The notes under the pieces were generated by a model. It saw only the letters and a list, made by a program, of their open reading frames with translations, made no database searches and was not told the origin of the DNA. 64,000 bases of DNA from Heterodera schachtii (lineage: Eukaryota > Nematoda > Chromadorea > Rhabditida > Heteroderidae): the NCBI GenBank assembly GCA_023374025.1, contig SIJG01000078.1, positions 311,575 to 375,574 on the forward strand, written 5' to 3'. The translations under genes were made by a program, and so were the position numbers. Below, in pieces: positions 45,541-57,479 of the stretch (position 1 is its first letter; every line of letters starts with the position of its first letter).

Positions 45541-45611
45541 GCATGTGTGGCGAAGTGCTTTGTGAGAAGGTCACCAAAGGGGGGGTCCCAGGTTCGATTC
45601 CCAGTGCATGC
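45541..45611 (+). other. tRNA-like sequence (A and B boxes)
   Basis: TGGCGAAGTGC fits a Pol III A box and GGTTCGATTCC a B box, about 35 nt apart. GCATGTG can pair with TGCATGC as an acceptor stem with two wobbles. The T stem has two mismatches and no proper anticodon arm is found, so it is a tRNA relic or a SINE head rather than a working tRNA. Confidence 0.45.
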
Positions 45612-45744
45612 TATAGCTGTATTTCGATGATTTTAATGAAGAAATAAAAGGAAAAGTGACCAAAATGCTTTTAAAAATTGTTGCAAATTTTTAAACATTT
45701 TTATTTGCCACGTGTAATGAAAATGGAAAACCATCAATCCTCGA

Positions 45745-47427
45745 TCAGTCAACGACATCGACGTCAGCTTCTTGATCACTTTCTTCGTTCGTTTTTTCTT
45801 CCTCCAGTTGCTCCCGTCGTTCCTCCTCGCGCTTAATTAGTTGGATAAAATTTTAAATCCCTTCCATCAACTCACCAGCTTCAATTCGTCGAGTCTGCCG
45901 GTGTCCAGCAGCCAATTCGAGACGAAATGATGCTCCAGCTGTTGGCGCATTTGTTCAGCGTCCGGCATCGTCTTCCAAAGCTGCTCAAGTCGCCGCCACA
46001 CGGAATGCAACGCTTCATCTCCTGAAAAATTAGCATCTTACAAATTGAATCCCAAAATTGCGTGTTTCTTGACCCACCCTGCTCATCCAAAAGCCCCAAA
46101 AATTGGTGTTGGCGCGCAAAAGGAACAAAATGATGAAGCAGCAAATGGGCTTTTGTCTTTTTTGAAAGAAGGGTTCGCACCATTGGTTGTTCGTCGAGAA
46201 ATGCCTTGAACTGATCAACTGCCATCTCCAGTCCGTCCAAATCACCTGGAGACAACGGCTGGGCCTTAAAGATGTCGGCACAACAAAATCCGGGCCCGCT
46301 TGGTGTTGAAATTCATCATATTCCAACACCTCACAAATTCTTCGTTTTATTGCGATGACACAAAAAAGCATTGATTAAATATAAATTCACTGAAAAATTC
46401 ACCTTTTCCAACGGTGGCAAAACGTTGAAATTACGGCCAATTAGCCGTAAAGTCGCCTTCAACCGCTTGTACGCCTTTTGTGTCCCAAGTTGGGCGAGCA
46501 GCAGAAGCCCATCCTCAGCGTCCATCCCCTTCTTCCGCTCCTGGCCCTTCTTTGGCGTGTAGTGCGAGAATTTGTGGCGGATTTCTCGATGGATCCGGTC
46601 CAGCGATGCGCGACTCGCGGAACGCGCGCGATCACGATCCACGACGCCCACAATTTGGTCGACGATGTCCCGTCTGGCGCTGCGTTGCAATTCATCTAGC
46701 ATTTTCTTCGGTCTTACTCTGTTTGGTGTCGCTAAAAGTGAATGAAATAGGTTTTTTGAAATTAAAATGAAAAATGAAGATTATTTAAAATTAAAATGAG
46801 AGAGATTTTAACTCACTTTTGCTTGTCGTTGGTGGTGCCATCGGTGGTGCCGTTTGTTTCTCCAGCTGCCGACGCAGATCACTGATCAGCGCTTGTCGGT
46901 TTCGCACCTGCTCGCGCAGAAATTGGATGGTGTCGTCGCGGTCGTTCAGCTCCTTCTCCAGTTGTTCGATGCGCTCTGATCGCTCGTCAATGGCCAGCGG
47001 TGGAGGAGTCGTCTCTCCGGTGTCCATTGGCGCAGTTGGTGTTGACGGAAACGGCACCAAATCGCCGATTGGCGTTGCTGATGTTTATGGCACCAAATCG
47101 CCAAAATCCAAAATTTCATCGTCCATTTCCGGCGTTGGCACAGATGCTGGAGTTGGTGGCGGCGGCTCCATAGCTTCTTCTGTTGATGCAGCAGATGTTG
47201 ACGGTCCTGCTTCGTCCTGCGGTGGCATTTCAGCATTGGGATTCGGCTGTGGAGCGGCTGGAATACAAAAAAATGATTTTTTGAGTAAAAATGGTGAAAA
47301 AACTTACTTCTCTTGGCCAAATAGGCTTGTCTCGCCCTCTCCGTCTGCGCTTTTCTCAGGTCTTGCTTTTGCCAACGCTTTTATGCCGCTTTTTAATTTT
47401 GCAGCTTACTTATTAATTTTCTTTTAG
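45745..47427 (-). CDS. Coiled-coil protein, six or more exons, one in-frame stop
   Basis: Not recognised. From 47,385 down to the TGA at 45,745 five junctions keep phase. Order: basic QDLRKAQTERARQAYLAKR; a Pro/acidic segment (PNAEMPPQDEAGPSTS, DDEILDFGDLVP); a heptad coiled coil (ERIEQLEKELNDRDD, FLREQVRNRQALISDLRRQ); RPKKMLDELQRSARRDIVD and IHREIRHKFSHYTPKK; a helical region (YKRLKATLRLIGRNFNVLPP, FKAFLDEQPMVRTLLSKK, VWRRLEQLWKTMPDAEQM); and an acidic tail (REEERREQLEEEKTNEESDQ). A TAA at about 47,070 falls inside a short tandem duplication of the bases encoding GDLVP, so either the gene is broken there or translation starts downstream. The first exon (MAKRK at 47,427) could not be joined in phase. 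Nuclear function is only a guess from the basic and acidic segments. Confidence 0.55.
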
Positions 47428-47439
47428 CCATAAAATCTA

Positions 47440-48405
47440 TTAAAAATAAAATTTACTAATTTTGAATATATAAATTTTGATCTAGCGCATAAACAAAAAT
47501 ACTTTTTGCATTAATCGATGCAGAATTTTTTTCTCTATCGATTTGCAAAATGGATTTAATAAGCAGGAAAAAAGTTAAACAGGATGAAGTGAATGTTGTT
47601 TTTCCTAATAATGAAAACATTAGATAGTACGCCAAAAGGAGACAAAAAATTAGAGAAAAAAAGATATTGTTTTTCTCTGGCACTCTCTATTTATTGGTAC
47701 ACATCTCGTTTTTTCGGACGCTGTGTAAAGAGGACGATGAAGAAGGGCATTTTGAGAAAAAGAATGGACGAAAATTTTAAATCTCCAGTTGAAGTCATCT
47801 ACCCCATCCGAATATTTAAACATTTTCCGATCAATTTAACCAATTTCCTAATTGTGTCCATCAAATTAGCATTAAAATGCCATCATATAAATATATTTTA
47901 TATTTCAAATATTTTTTAATGTATAATATATATAGATTATTTAATGATCAACACATATCCATGCAAAAATGACCGAATAAGTTTAGGAGTTCACTGGTTC
48001 ACTTAAAATTCAGACTCAGATTTCCGACATTTTTTGGGATTGAAATTCTATTATTTAAAATTGCTTTTAGCAGTTCCAATACTTAATTGCAATTTTAAAA
48101 GGTTTCATGTTCAACTTGGCTACCTCACTATGGGTCAACTCCACTGTGCAGAGAAAAGCCTAGTACTATCTCGTCAATAAAAAATGAAAAATTTTAGCAT
48201 TTTGGTTGGAACCAGTTAACGTTTGAAAATTTTTATTTGTGCCTTAGAAGCCGAGAGTCAGACGCTTTTTATAATGTTTGCAGAAAAATATGGAGTTTTT
48301 CACATTATCTGTGCTTATCCTGAAATCAATTGGCTTCCTTTTTAGGAAAACTATTTACAAAGTCGACCTTTTAAACTTGTGGGATTTCAGCAATTGTAAA
48401 CAAGT
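47440..48405. other. AT-rich stretch, no gene seen
   Basis: A 108-codon ORF at 47,593-47,919 is lysine/isoleucine-rich as expected of chance in this composition, and has no splice context. Confidence 0.4.
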
Positions 48406-48416
48406 TGCCTATCTAC

Positions 48417-49073
48417 CAGGGTGCGGATCGAAAATTTTTCAAAATCAGAACATCGAGCCCAAAAAATCAGATTTTGGGGTAAAAAATCAGAACATTTTGC
48501 AAAATTGCTTCAAATCAGTTATTTTTTACAATTGTTCGATCAAAAATGTATCAAATATTATATTTTTCGTCTCCCATTATCGATTTTAACAATTTTGTGG
48601 GAGAAAATTAGCAAATCATAAATTTTAGCACATTCGGGATCAAAAAATCAAAATATTAACAATTTTCTTGCGGCACATTTTTCCAAAAAACTTTTGGGAA
48701 ATGGGCGAAGGGGAGGGTCCGGTGGTGCCGATAGGCGCCGCCGGAAAAATTTTTGAAAATTTGAGTATATTTTGTTAACAGATTTTGTCCAAAAATTGCC
48801 CAAATTGTGATTTTAAAGCGCAATTTTTAAGAAAACAAAGGATTTTTAGGGTCCGGCGGTGCCGACAGGCACCGCCGTGGAAAATTTTTTGGAATCTGAG
48901 TGACATTACGCCATAAAATTACCAATTTTTGAAGAATTTTACGAAATCAGAACAAATTTTGGTCGCTATCCCGAAATCAGAACATTTCTGTAAATCAGAA
49001 CATTTTTATTTTCTCAGATTTGGAGCCTCTAAATCAGAACATTTCTGATAAATCAGAACAGATCCGCACCCTG
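48417..49073. mobile_element. Non-autonomous hAT-like element (657 bp)
   Basis: The ends are CAGGGTGCGGATC and GATCCGCACCCTG. The perfect 8-bp duplication CTATCTAC lies at 48,409-48,416 and 49,074-49,081. Inside are AAATCAGAACATTT repeats and two GC-rich palindromes (48,719-48,744, 48,853-48,880). Confidence 0.9.
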
Positions 49074-49137
49074 CTATCTACGTCACTCAGACATTCACTT
49101 AAGTTAAAAATTTCTCATTATATGAAATGGGTGCTAG

Positions 49138-49672
49138 GTCGTTCCACAAAAAACTCAGTGATCGATAAAATTAAATAAATAAATTTAATTATTCAATTCA
49201 CAAAACACGGTGCCGTCCGGTTAATACTAATGTACGGCGGGACGCAAGTCATTTTCTAATTTTTTAATTTTTCAATTTTTGACATCACTTCTCGCCAGTT
49301 TTCTCCATTTGTAGTAGACATAGCCTGACGCCATTGATACCCTTTTGTAGAGCTCATCGAGCTGTACAAAAAAGCCGCTGGTACCGGCAAGCTTAGCTTG
49401 CGTTGGCCATCGACAGGGTCGGGGGCGAGGCTGAGGGTCCTCCGGCAGATGTGCCCGACCCATGACGGGCTCCAAGTGAATGGATCAAGAACCGGACCCG
49501 GCCTGGGAGATAGCCCTTGAAAAACTAAACAAAAAATTGTTCTTAACCGGGCCGGTCCGGGTTCCGGATCAGGCACTTTTGGTGCCCCGAACGTGGTGCG
49601 ATAGGCTTCCGGAAAATGACCAATCAATCACTGAGTTTTTTGTGGAACGCCCACACTGAGCTTTTTTGTGGA
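49138..49672. repeat. Inverted-repeat pair GTCGTTCCACAAAAAACTC
   Basis: The left copy at 49,138-49,165 and the right copies at about 49,628-49,672 (two tandem, complementary) flank ~460 bp that include a GC-richer block (49,380-49,600). The ORFs here have no domain support. Confidence 0.5.
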
Positions 49673-50244
49673 ACGACTCACCACGTATGAAATGCATATA
49701 ATTCCGTCTAGGTGCAGGTCGATGCAATAAACCTAAAATGTACGCCTGACAATTGAGCTCTGGTATCAATATGATTATTCTTTTTAAATGCCGCGTGCCT
49801 TTTCTGACAACACAGGAAACTAAACAAATTAAGAAATTATTCATACAAAAAATTAGTGGAAGAAAATAATAGAAAAAATATACATTTTTCATACAAAATG
49901 ACCAGAAAGACCAATCGCTAATGACGTCATTAGGGGTGTAATTAAAAAATTGCTGGGTTTGCCATTTTGCGCTATCGGACAGGGGCCAAATTAGCCACAC
50001 ATTTTATGGCCAAGTTGGGCGGCAGTTCTCCTCTATGCATTTTTTTCGGCGAATGGAGAAAATATTAATTAATAGCGAGTGAAAATGGTACTTTTTGGCC
50101 TCACGATTTGTAAGTCACATTCTGTCCAGCCGACATTCACAGGTATTCAACACATCGAGATGATTGTGGTGATGTTTTAAAAAGTGGGTAATTCAAATTT
50201 AATTGCTTTGGCGTTTCGTCACACGTAATTAGTTATTTTTTTAT

Positions 50245-50330
50245 CGTTTCCCACAATCAACCGAATGCTCTTGCACATGCTGCTGGAGTTGATCGAGAAT
50301 GCCGGCCCCACAATTGTGGCATGTGAAAAA
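50245..50330 (-). CDS. Single exon-like block with C2H2-type residues
   Basis: The minus strand reads EFFTCHNCGAGILDQLQQHV followed by QEHS, with an AG acceptor before it and a GT donor after it. C-x2-C and H-x3-H are present, but the linker is 10 residues instead of 12. No neighbouring exon was found. Confidence 0.25.
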
Positions 50331-50514
50331 TTCTTGTTTTTTGTGTCATTCCGTAAGGCCAGATACCCACAGTAACCCCATTTAAGTTACCGTTTCTGAG
50401 TCAGTCTGGGTAGTTTTCGAATTTTAAGAATAAGATTTATGCATTCAAAATGTTACACAATAATTATGTTACAATGACATTTTAAATTACAATATTCGTC
50501 TTCTATGTTTAAAT

Positions 50515-51256
50515 CAGGGCTGGCAGATGAAAACTTTCAAAAGCATCATTTGGCAGATAAAAAGCCTCATTTTGAGTCAAAAAGCCTCATTTTTACAAAA
50601 TTTATTCAAAACACGTTCAAAATGTTATATTTTTGATTTTACATGATCAATTTGAGCAGTTTTTTGTTAGAAATAAGCATTTTGTGAAATTCTGAGCACG
50701 AAAAATCGAAGTTGATTTTTTGCGGCGCTTTTTTCAAAAACTTTCGGGGAATAAGGGGCCGGCAGTGCCGATAGGCGCCGCCGGGAAAATTTTTGCAGTT
50801 TTTAATGCGATTTGTAACAGATTTGTTCACAAAAATGGCCAAATTTTGTGATTTTGAGCAATTTTAAGAAAGTAAAGGATCCTTTAGGGGCTGGCGGTGC
50901 TGATAGGCGCCGCCAGGGAAAAAATTGTGAATTTTGACCATATTTTTAGCAGGTTTTCATTAAAAAATTATTAATTTTGTGATTTTTTGGGGAAAAAATT
51001 GGTTCTTTTCTGGTTTTTATAAAAAATTTAGAAAAATTTTTTGGAAAATTTGGGTGATATTTTCGTTTTGATTCTCTATTAAAAACCCAAATTATTAAAT
51101 AATTGTAAAACATTATGCCATTTATCAAAATTTAAAAGATTCTGAGGATTTTCCCCAAAAACCTCAAAAATCCTCAAATCATCATTTCAAAAATAAATCC
51201 TCATTGACCTATCAAAAAGCCACAAAATGAGGATAAATCCTCAGGTCTCAGCCCTG
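50515..51256. mobile_element. Non-autonomous hAT-like element (742 bp)
   Basis: It begins CAGGGCTGGCAGA and ends TCTCAGCCCTG. The perfect 8-bp duplication GTTTAAAT lies at 50,507-50,514 and 51,257-51,264. It carries AAGCCTCATTTT repeats (the complement of the GAGGCTTTT repeats in the 22.7 kb element) and two GC-rich palindromes (about 50,762 and 50,893). Confidence 0.9.
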
Positions 51257-51613
51257 GTTTAAATTAAATAAAAAGTTATTATAAAATTATTAATTTATCT
51301 AGAATTGTAATTATTTCAAAAACCAAAAGCAACATTAAATTTACGCCCTTCTGATGACTTTTTTATTTTTTGAATGAACAAATAAATAAACAAAAAAGTG
51401 ATAAGAAAATGTCGAAAATTTGAAATCAATATTTTTGTTAAAGCACAAAAATTTGTAAAAAATAAGCAACAGACAGATGAAGTCACAGCAAATTAATGAA
51501 CTCGTCAGTCAATTAACGCATAAAAAAGACAATTAATTAATGCCTCATTAAACACACACACATATTTCCCTGCAGTTTTTTTCGCCAATTATCCGCCGAC
51601 AAAAGCACAGTGA

Positions 51614-52640
51614 TCACTGCGGCGGGTGGTAAGGAGGATGGCCAGGAAAATAATTGCCCATTTGCCCTTGGCCATAATTGGTTGTAATGCCGTAATTTGG
51701 TGCCAAAGCAGAAGCGGCGGAAGTTGGTGGACGTGCAGCCAAATGATTGCCTGTAAGTTGTGTCACGTTTATCACTGGAAAGACCCGCCGGTGATAAAAA
51801 GGACAAGGACCAGAAGGATGGACAAAGGGGCCATAATTAGTACCGTAACTGGGTGCCAAAGACTGTGCCGGAACAGAAGCGACGGAAGTCGGCGGACGTA
51901 CGGCAAAATGATTGCCTTTAATTTGTAATTAGGTTTACTGATAAAATTAGTGATAAAAAGACCGGAAGCCTGGCCTAAAGGGCCAGAATAAATGCCATAA
52001 TTGGGTGCCAAAGCCTGTGCCGAAACAGACGCGACGGGATTCGATGGACATGCGGGAAAATGAATGCCTGCAATTTGTGTCATATTTATCACTGATAAGA
52101 CAAAGTGCTCAAAGGACCAGAAGGCTGGCCGAAATGGTGATGGCCATAATTAATGCCGTAATTGGCTGCCAGCGCAGAAGAGGCGGAAGTTGGTGTACGT
52201 GCGGCAAAATGAAGGCCCAAGGGTTGCGGGCCATTATTTGTGCCGTAATTGGGTGCCAAAGGCTGTGCCGAAACAGACGCGACGGAAGTTGGTTGACGAG
52301 TGGCAAAACGAATGCCTGAAATTTGTATTAACTTTATCACTGATAAAATTAGTGATAAAAGAACAATGGCCTGATAGGCCAAAATTTGTGCCGGAATTGG
52401 AGGCCAAAGGCTGTGCCGGAGCAGAAGCTGTGGAAGCCGGGGGACCTGCGGCAAAACGACTGTCTGTAAATTCATTTAAATGCCATTACTGTAATTATTT
52501 GGACCTTGGCACTCAACTTTGGCCATTTGTTCATTGTAACGACGATCAATAACGGCTTTTTCATCGTTATAACGGCGACTAATTTCGATCGATTGGCCAA
52601 TGGGAAAAGTTGCAAAAAAAATTTTTTGGCGCTATAATTA
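51614..52640 (-). CDS. Repeat-exon protein, Pro/Ser/Asn/Tyr-rich
   Basis: Not recognised. A non-repeat exon (ISRRYNDEKAVIDRRYNEQM, AKVECQGPNNY) is followed by at least four exons that each encode a variant of one ~45-residue unit. Examples are SRFAAGPPASTASAPAQPLA, IRFATRQPTSVASVSAQPLA with PNYGTNNGP, IHFPACPSNPVASVSAQALA, and NHFAVRPPTSVASVPAQSLA with PSYGTNYGP. The end is YFPGHPPYHPPQ and a stop at 51,614. Introns between units are very short. One repeat has two units fused within one exon, with no intron between them. Low-complexity, tandem-exon proteins of this type occur among nematode structural and secreted proteins, but no signal peptide was located, so the role is unknown. Confidence 0.6.
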
Positions 52641-52739
52641 GGAAAGGACTATGTACAACCAATAAACAAATGGTCATTCATTATAATGAGACTTAGAGAA
52701 TGCTTTTTCTCACAAAACATGGAGGAAAAAAGTAAGGGG

Positions 52740-53170
52740 TCAAATTTAACACAGAAAAACTGTTGCAATTTTGGGAATAAAATGATGTAAATTCTCCGTA
52801 ATTTTTGGATGAATATCTAGAAAATTCCGGCATTTCGGGTCTGGGTCCTTTCGGCGCCAATCCGAGTTTTTGACAGTAACTTTTTTTTTGCCGATCAAAT
52901 CCAACAATCTTCGATCTTTCGAAAGACTTAACATGTTTAGAAACAGTTTCAAAAGATAATACTTGGTAAGTTTACAGTTAGCAAAAAAATTATAACATAA
53001 AAATTGCAAAAGTCGAAATTTTTGAAGTTTTTTCCTAAATACTTTTTTACATGGAAAAACCTTTGCGCTTCTAAGCCAATAGAGCTTGTGAAGGGCTTTC
53101 AAATGATATCAAAATTGTTGGATTTGGTTGACTAACAAAAAGAAGTTATAATGCAAAAACTTTATTCGGC
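52740..53170. repeat. Dispersed inverted-repeat element of the CCACTATAAC/GTAAGGCTAATA family
   Basis: Shares long stretches with 44.9-45.1 and 54.2-54.5 kb, including GAAGTTTTTTCCTAAATAC and TTGTTGGATTTGGTTGACTA. The ORF in it is not coding. Confidence 0.5.
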
Positions 53171-53239
53171 GTTGAAATTAAATACATAATTTTCACACAT
53201 TTTTCAGTGTTGGACTGACGACGGTCGGAGTCGATTAAT

Positions 53240-54230
53240 TAATTCATTAATAGGGTAACACAGCGTCCATTTGTGGGTGGCATCGATTTTCCCTTTGTCC
53301 ACCCCACCACAATTAAGGCATTTTCCCAACGGTTCTTTAGGTTTTGTGAGCACTTGCGAAAAAATTTCAAATAATTGCCTTTTCTAGGCAATTTTTGGAC
53401 GCTGTTCAGTGATCAATTAGGGAACAGATTTATATTTAAAAAATGTCGAAATTTATATAAATATTTAGGAAAAAAAGCCAAAATATTAATGAAAGTATGC
53501 ATTAAATAAGTCAAAATGTTGATGAAAAAAAAAACGAAAAAATTATAAATTCTTGAAAAACTGCCCATTTTAAGTGTGTGTTTTTTTTAAATCGACCCTA
53601 CCCTTACAATTAGGGGCTATTTTTGCATTTCTATTATATTTTTTGAGGATTTTTTTTTATTCGAAAAAAGCGCGAAAAATTTACCAAAATTATTAAAAAT
53701 TCTGAAATATTTAGTTAATTTACGAATTTTTGTGGCGGCAAAATGACAAACGGCGGCAAAACACTGATGAATTTGTGGTTGAATTCTGAGAAAGCCGGGA
53801 TCAGAATTTGGGAAAGATATGATCTCAAGGGAATCAAACCACGAATTTAACGGGATTCTTTTCTGCTCATGATATTCCCATGAAAGGTCGGGAAAAGGAT
53901 CCCGGGAAAATCCATCTCTACTCCTAGCTGGATTTGAAATTTTACGAGATATTACTAATGAGTTAATGCCGTCGACTTAAATTTTTCTTGAAAATTTATG
54001 TGTAAATTCATCATTTCATTCTGCGTAATGTAATTAATTTTATTAAATTTAAATTGTTCTAGCTTATAAAAAAATTTAAGTGAAAAAAAATTGTTATTGA
54101 TAATTTTAAATAAAACAATATTTTTTAAAAACTTAATTAATCTAACAATTAATTAATAACTAAGTAAACTTTTCTCAAACTGAGTAAAAGCAAAATAAAC
54201 TACAGCTCGCACCTCTTCGAAGTGGGTCCA
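53240..54230. other. AT-rich stretch, no gene seen
   Basis: No exon-like block was found. Confidence 0.4.
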
Positions 54231-54486
54231 CTGCGTTTGGGCGCCAGCATGTTTTTCCACTATAGTTCTATAACTTTTTTTAGTGTCATCCAAATCCAAT
54301 ATTTTTGATATCATTAGAAAGCCTAACATGTTTAGAAGCTTTTTCTAAGTTATTGCTTCGCGATTAGACAATTTCCAAAAAAGTTATACATGAAAATTGC
54401 GAAAAGCCGAAATTTTTGAAGTTTTTTCGTAATAAATTTTTTCCAGGCTTGATAATCTTTTTGTTTTTTGTAAGGCTAATAGAAAA

Positions 54487-56078
54487 AAATTCACCCGCCC
54501 GGAGAAATTTAATTATTTTTATCGGTTTTTACCATTACGGCTTACGCTCTGAGCGGCGCAAACAAAAAGGTCAAATGTTGCCAAATTAAAAATGGGCATA
54601 AACAAAACCAAAAATGGAAAAATTATGAAATTCATCTAAAATTAAGCAAATAAACAAAATAATGGGCAACAAATATTGAGTTGAACAAATTTAATTAAGC
54701 TCAACCTTTACCTGGGTTCATGTTTTTCCTGGCTCCAATTACAGGTCATTTTTCAACTTATTTCAATCAGCAAAGACTTGAGTTTTATTGACGAAATTCC
54801 TGTAAAAATTAAAAAAAATGTTTGCATTTTTGTTTCTAAGAAAAAATTAAAATCCCATAAAATTTAAGGTGGGATTTGTAGGATACTCCCTATGGCCTGT
54901 GCCGCAAAAAAAAATTAATTTCAATCCCGCAAAGAATTAGGTTGAATGTTAGGGAGCGTTGTAACGATAATTGTAATGCTTAATCTTGTTTAATTATAAT
55001 AATTTGTTGATCAAATAGCAGGAATAAAAAAATAATTTTTGAAAAATGCCTGTGACTAAAGTTCGAAATTAGAAATTTAAAAAAGAATATCAAAACATTA
55101 AATTAAATAATATGTAAAATAAAGTTCGGGCACATGGGTTCGAACCTTAATGAACGTCACAACACCAAACTGCAGTTTGTACCACTAGACCACAATATTT
55201 CTAGTGAGAAGCCTTACTTTTTTTCTACCAAAAAAATATTTTTGTCCTTTTTTCGCCCAAATTTCGCCTGACGAAAACGAAACACGAAACGAAACGGTTT
55301 GGTCGGGAATTTGATTGTACCGCTGGTATCTCGATATCTGTAATTTAGTATTTTGTTTTGATCACAGCGCCGATAAAATAAAATTTTATAAATAAACTCG
55401 CTAATCGATGGAATTTTTTTCATTACATAGCCAAAATTATATTTTTAGCCAACATTAAAATTAAAGAAAAAGTCAATTAAACATTTTCTATCTTTATTTT
55501 CTAAAAATTTTATTATATTTTTAGCCAACATTAAAATGAAAGAAAGAGTCAATTAAACATTTTCTATCTTTATTATCTATAAAAATTTTATTTATATATT
55601 TTGTTTTAACAAAATTAACACTTCAGCTGTTTATTTTTAGAATATAGAATACATTTTATGCACATAATCCATTAAAATTGCAAAATTTTAGAAATATGAA
55701 ACCAATTCTTCTTTTTCTTCAAATTTTCCTAAGTTTTCTCCGATTTTCCATTTGTGTGCCCTCCCCCTACAAATGGGACCCAATGAACTAGTCCAACAAT
55801 GTTCACACCTTTGCCGAGTTTATGGACGAACTTTACAAAAAGTACAGAAACGAACACGACAAAATGGGTCAGTTTATTGAGATGCGAATAATTTGCTTTT
55901 TTCACATATTTAATTAATTGCGTTCTGGCCGATTCAGACCGTTTTTGATCTTTTTATTGGTTCGCTGATGTCTCATTCCAATGAAAAACACACACTAAAA
56001 TGTGCTAAGTAATTACAAAAATGGTAAAAAACCGATAAAAATAATTAAATTTCTCCGGGCGGGTGAATTTTTGTTTTT
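54487..56078. mobile_element. ~50-bp inverted repeats enclosing 1.6 kb
   Basis: Left: TTCACCCGCCCGGAGAAATT through ATCGGTTTTTACCAT (54,490-54,536). Right: its complement at 56,018-56,072. No flanking duplication is evident. The first exon of the small secreted gene lies inside and its second exon outside, so either the pair is coincidental debris from two insertions or an exon has been enclosed. Confidence 0.5.
55127..55196 (-). other. tRNA-like sequence (A and B boxes)
   Basis: On the minus strand TGGTCTAGTGG (A box) and GGTTCGAACCC (B box) are correctly spaced. The anticodon region is a plain AAACTGCAGTTT palindrome without a seven-base loop, so it is a relic or SINE head. Confidence 0.45.
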
Positions 56079-56565
56079 CAAAGATTTTGCATCAAAGACA
56101 TAACCATAATTGAGATTTTTAGGTAGAAATGGGGTCTCCTATTCCATTTTCAGCACTGTATTGATACACAGTACACTGAATTAAATTTCAGATACGATTC
56201 TGATTGATCCACCAGAGTCATACCACCAAAACAATTATTCGGAGAAGCAAAAACGGACAGTTTTTAATTTGACATTTGTAAAATGTGCGGCAGAAATTGC
56301 CCATTTCCGAGTGATTAGCAAAAACGAAAACTCAAAAGATGGTTTTGTGAATTTAAAGGTCCATAAATACAGTAGAAAATATGCAACAGGTGATGATGAA
56401 TTTGTTGGATTTTTATATTTTGACCAATCGCTTGGCCAGAAAATATCCGAAAAATTCAAAAACAAATTTTTTAACCCGAAACAACAAATTGCCAAAAGTG
56501 TGGTGAACCAAATTATGCAACTGGCATTCTCATTCGCCGTGCGCGTCATCCTTTGCATAATGTAA
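55696..56565 (+). pseudogene. Small secreted protein with an in-frame TAG (exons 55696-55867, 56192-56565)
   Basis: The start MKPILLFLQIFLSFLRFSIC is a clear signal peptide, followed by VPSPYKWDPMN, a TAG at codon 32 (55,789-55,791), and then open frame (NNVHTFAEFMDELYKKYRN). A phase-1 GTCAGT donor joins in frame to DTILIDPPESYHQNN... and the protein ends LAFSFAVRVILCIM. Apart from the TAG everything is intact, so this is a very young pseudogene, an allele, or a sequencing error. The family is not recognised; a secreted effector-like role is inference. Confidence 0.55.
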
Positions 56566-56814
56566 CCGGGAATGGCGCGGAATTCCGACTTCTGACCTTT
56601 TTTTGGGAGGTCCCGGAATCCGACACGCCTCCCTAAATTTTGAAAATTTCGGAAATCATTTCGGTTTATTTTTAAATGCCGACTTGAAAATAACTTCGTT
56701 GGATTAATGTAAAAATCAATCCAAAAAAAAACTCACAATTTGTTAATTTTGGTGCAAGTCTATTAACAAATTAACAAATCTATCCAGGTTTATAAATTTT
56801 TCTTTGACGGCGCC

Positions 56815-57290
56815 TGTGCGTGACCGGAAAATCGGTCAGTAGAAAATGCGTCAGTGATACAAATATTTTAAAATAAAGTTCTATGGCATTAGTATTGTAA
56901 TATAGAAATAACTTCTATAAGAACATCGTTCTGCATTCCGAACCCCGGACCCGAACTCGAACAAAAAGTCGAAAAGTCAAAATTTTCGAAAGTAGGTTTT
57001 TTTAAAAAAACGGTTTAAATACACGGAAGCAAACTGAAACCCATCAATTCTTCAATAAGAGATCATTTATGCAGTTTTTGAGCCAAAAATGCTAAATTCG
57101 AAAATTTGGACTTTCGACCTTTTGTTCGAATTCGGGTCCGGGGTTCGGAATTTGGCCGAAATGGAGACCGGAATCGTGGTCAGTGCCCCCCGAAAACGCA
57201 ATGAACTTGTTTTTATGACAATAGAATTTTACTGACCCATTTTCTACTGACGCATTTTCCACTGACGCATTTTCCGGGCGTCCGCCTGTG
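56815..57290. mobile_element. Foldback-family copy
   Basis: The arms end in GGTCAGTAGAAAATGCGTCA (left) and TTTTCTACTGACGCATTTTC (right), with opposed TCGAACAAAAAGTCGAAAAG cores near 56,955 and 57,125. Related to the copy at 28.5 kb. Confidence 0.65.
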
Positions 57291-57479
57291 CGCCTCGGCC
57301 CCAAAGATTCCAAGAAAACAGAATCGCAAAATGTTATTTTTGGATAAAATCCGTTAACAAATCACAATTAAATTTCCAAATTTTTCCAGTCTCAGCCTAA
57401 TTAAGGGATTTAGAAAAAGTTAAAATTAAAGTGAATTTAAATTTCTCTATTTTATACACCGAAAAATTTTGAAAAAAAA

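Noticed and set aside
45541..45611. Functional tRNA gene
   Set aside because: A and B boxes are good but the T stem has two mismatches and no anticodon stem-loop forms.
49569..50000. 143-codon minus-strand ORF
   Set aside because: Its N-terminal half is AT-driven hydrophobic sequence and its end runs through the inverted repeat GTTCCACAAAAAACTC; no splice or domain support.
54487..56078. Autonomous transposon
   Set aside because: No transposase reading frame lies between the inverted repeats and no target-site duplication was found.
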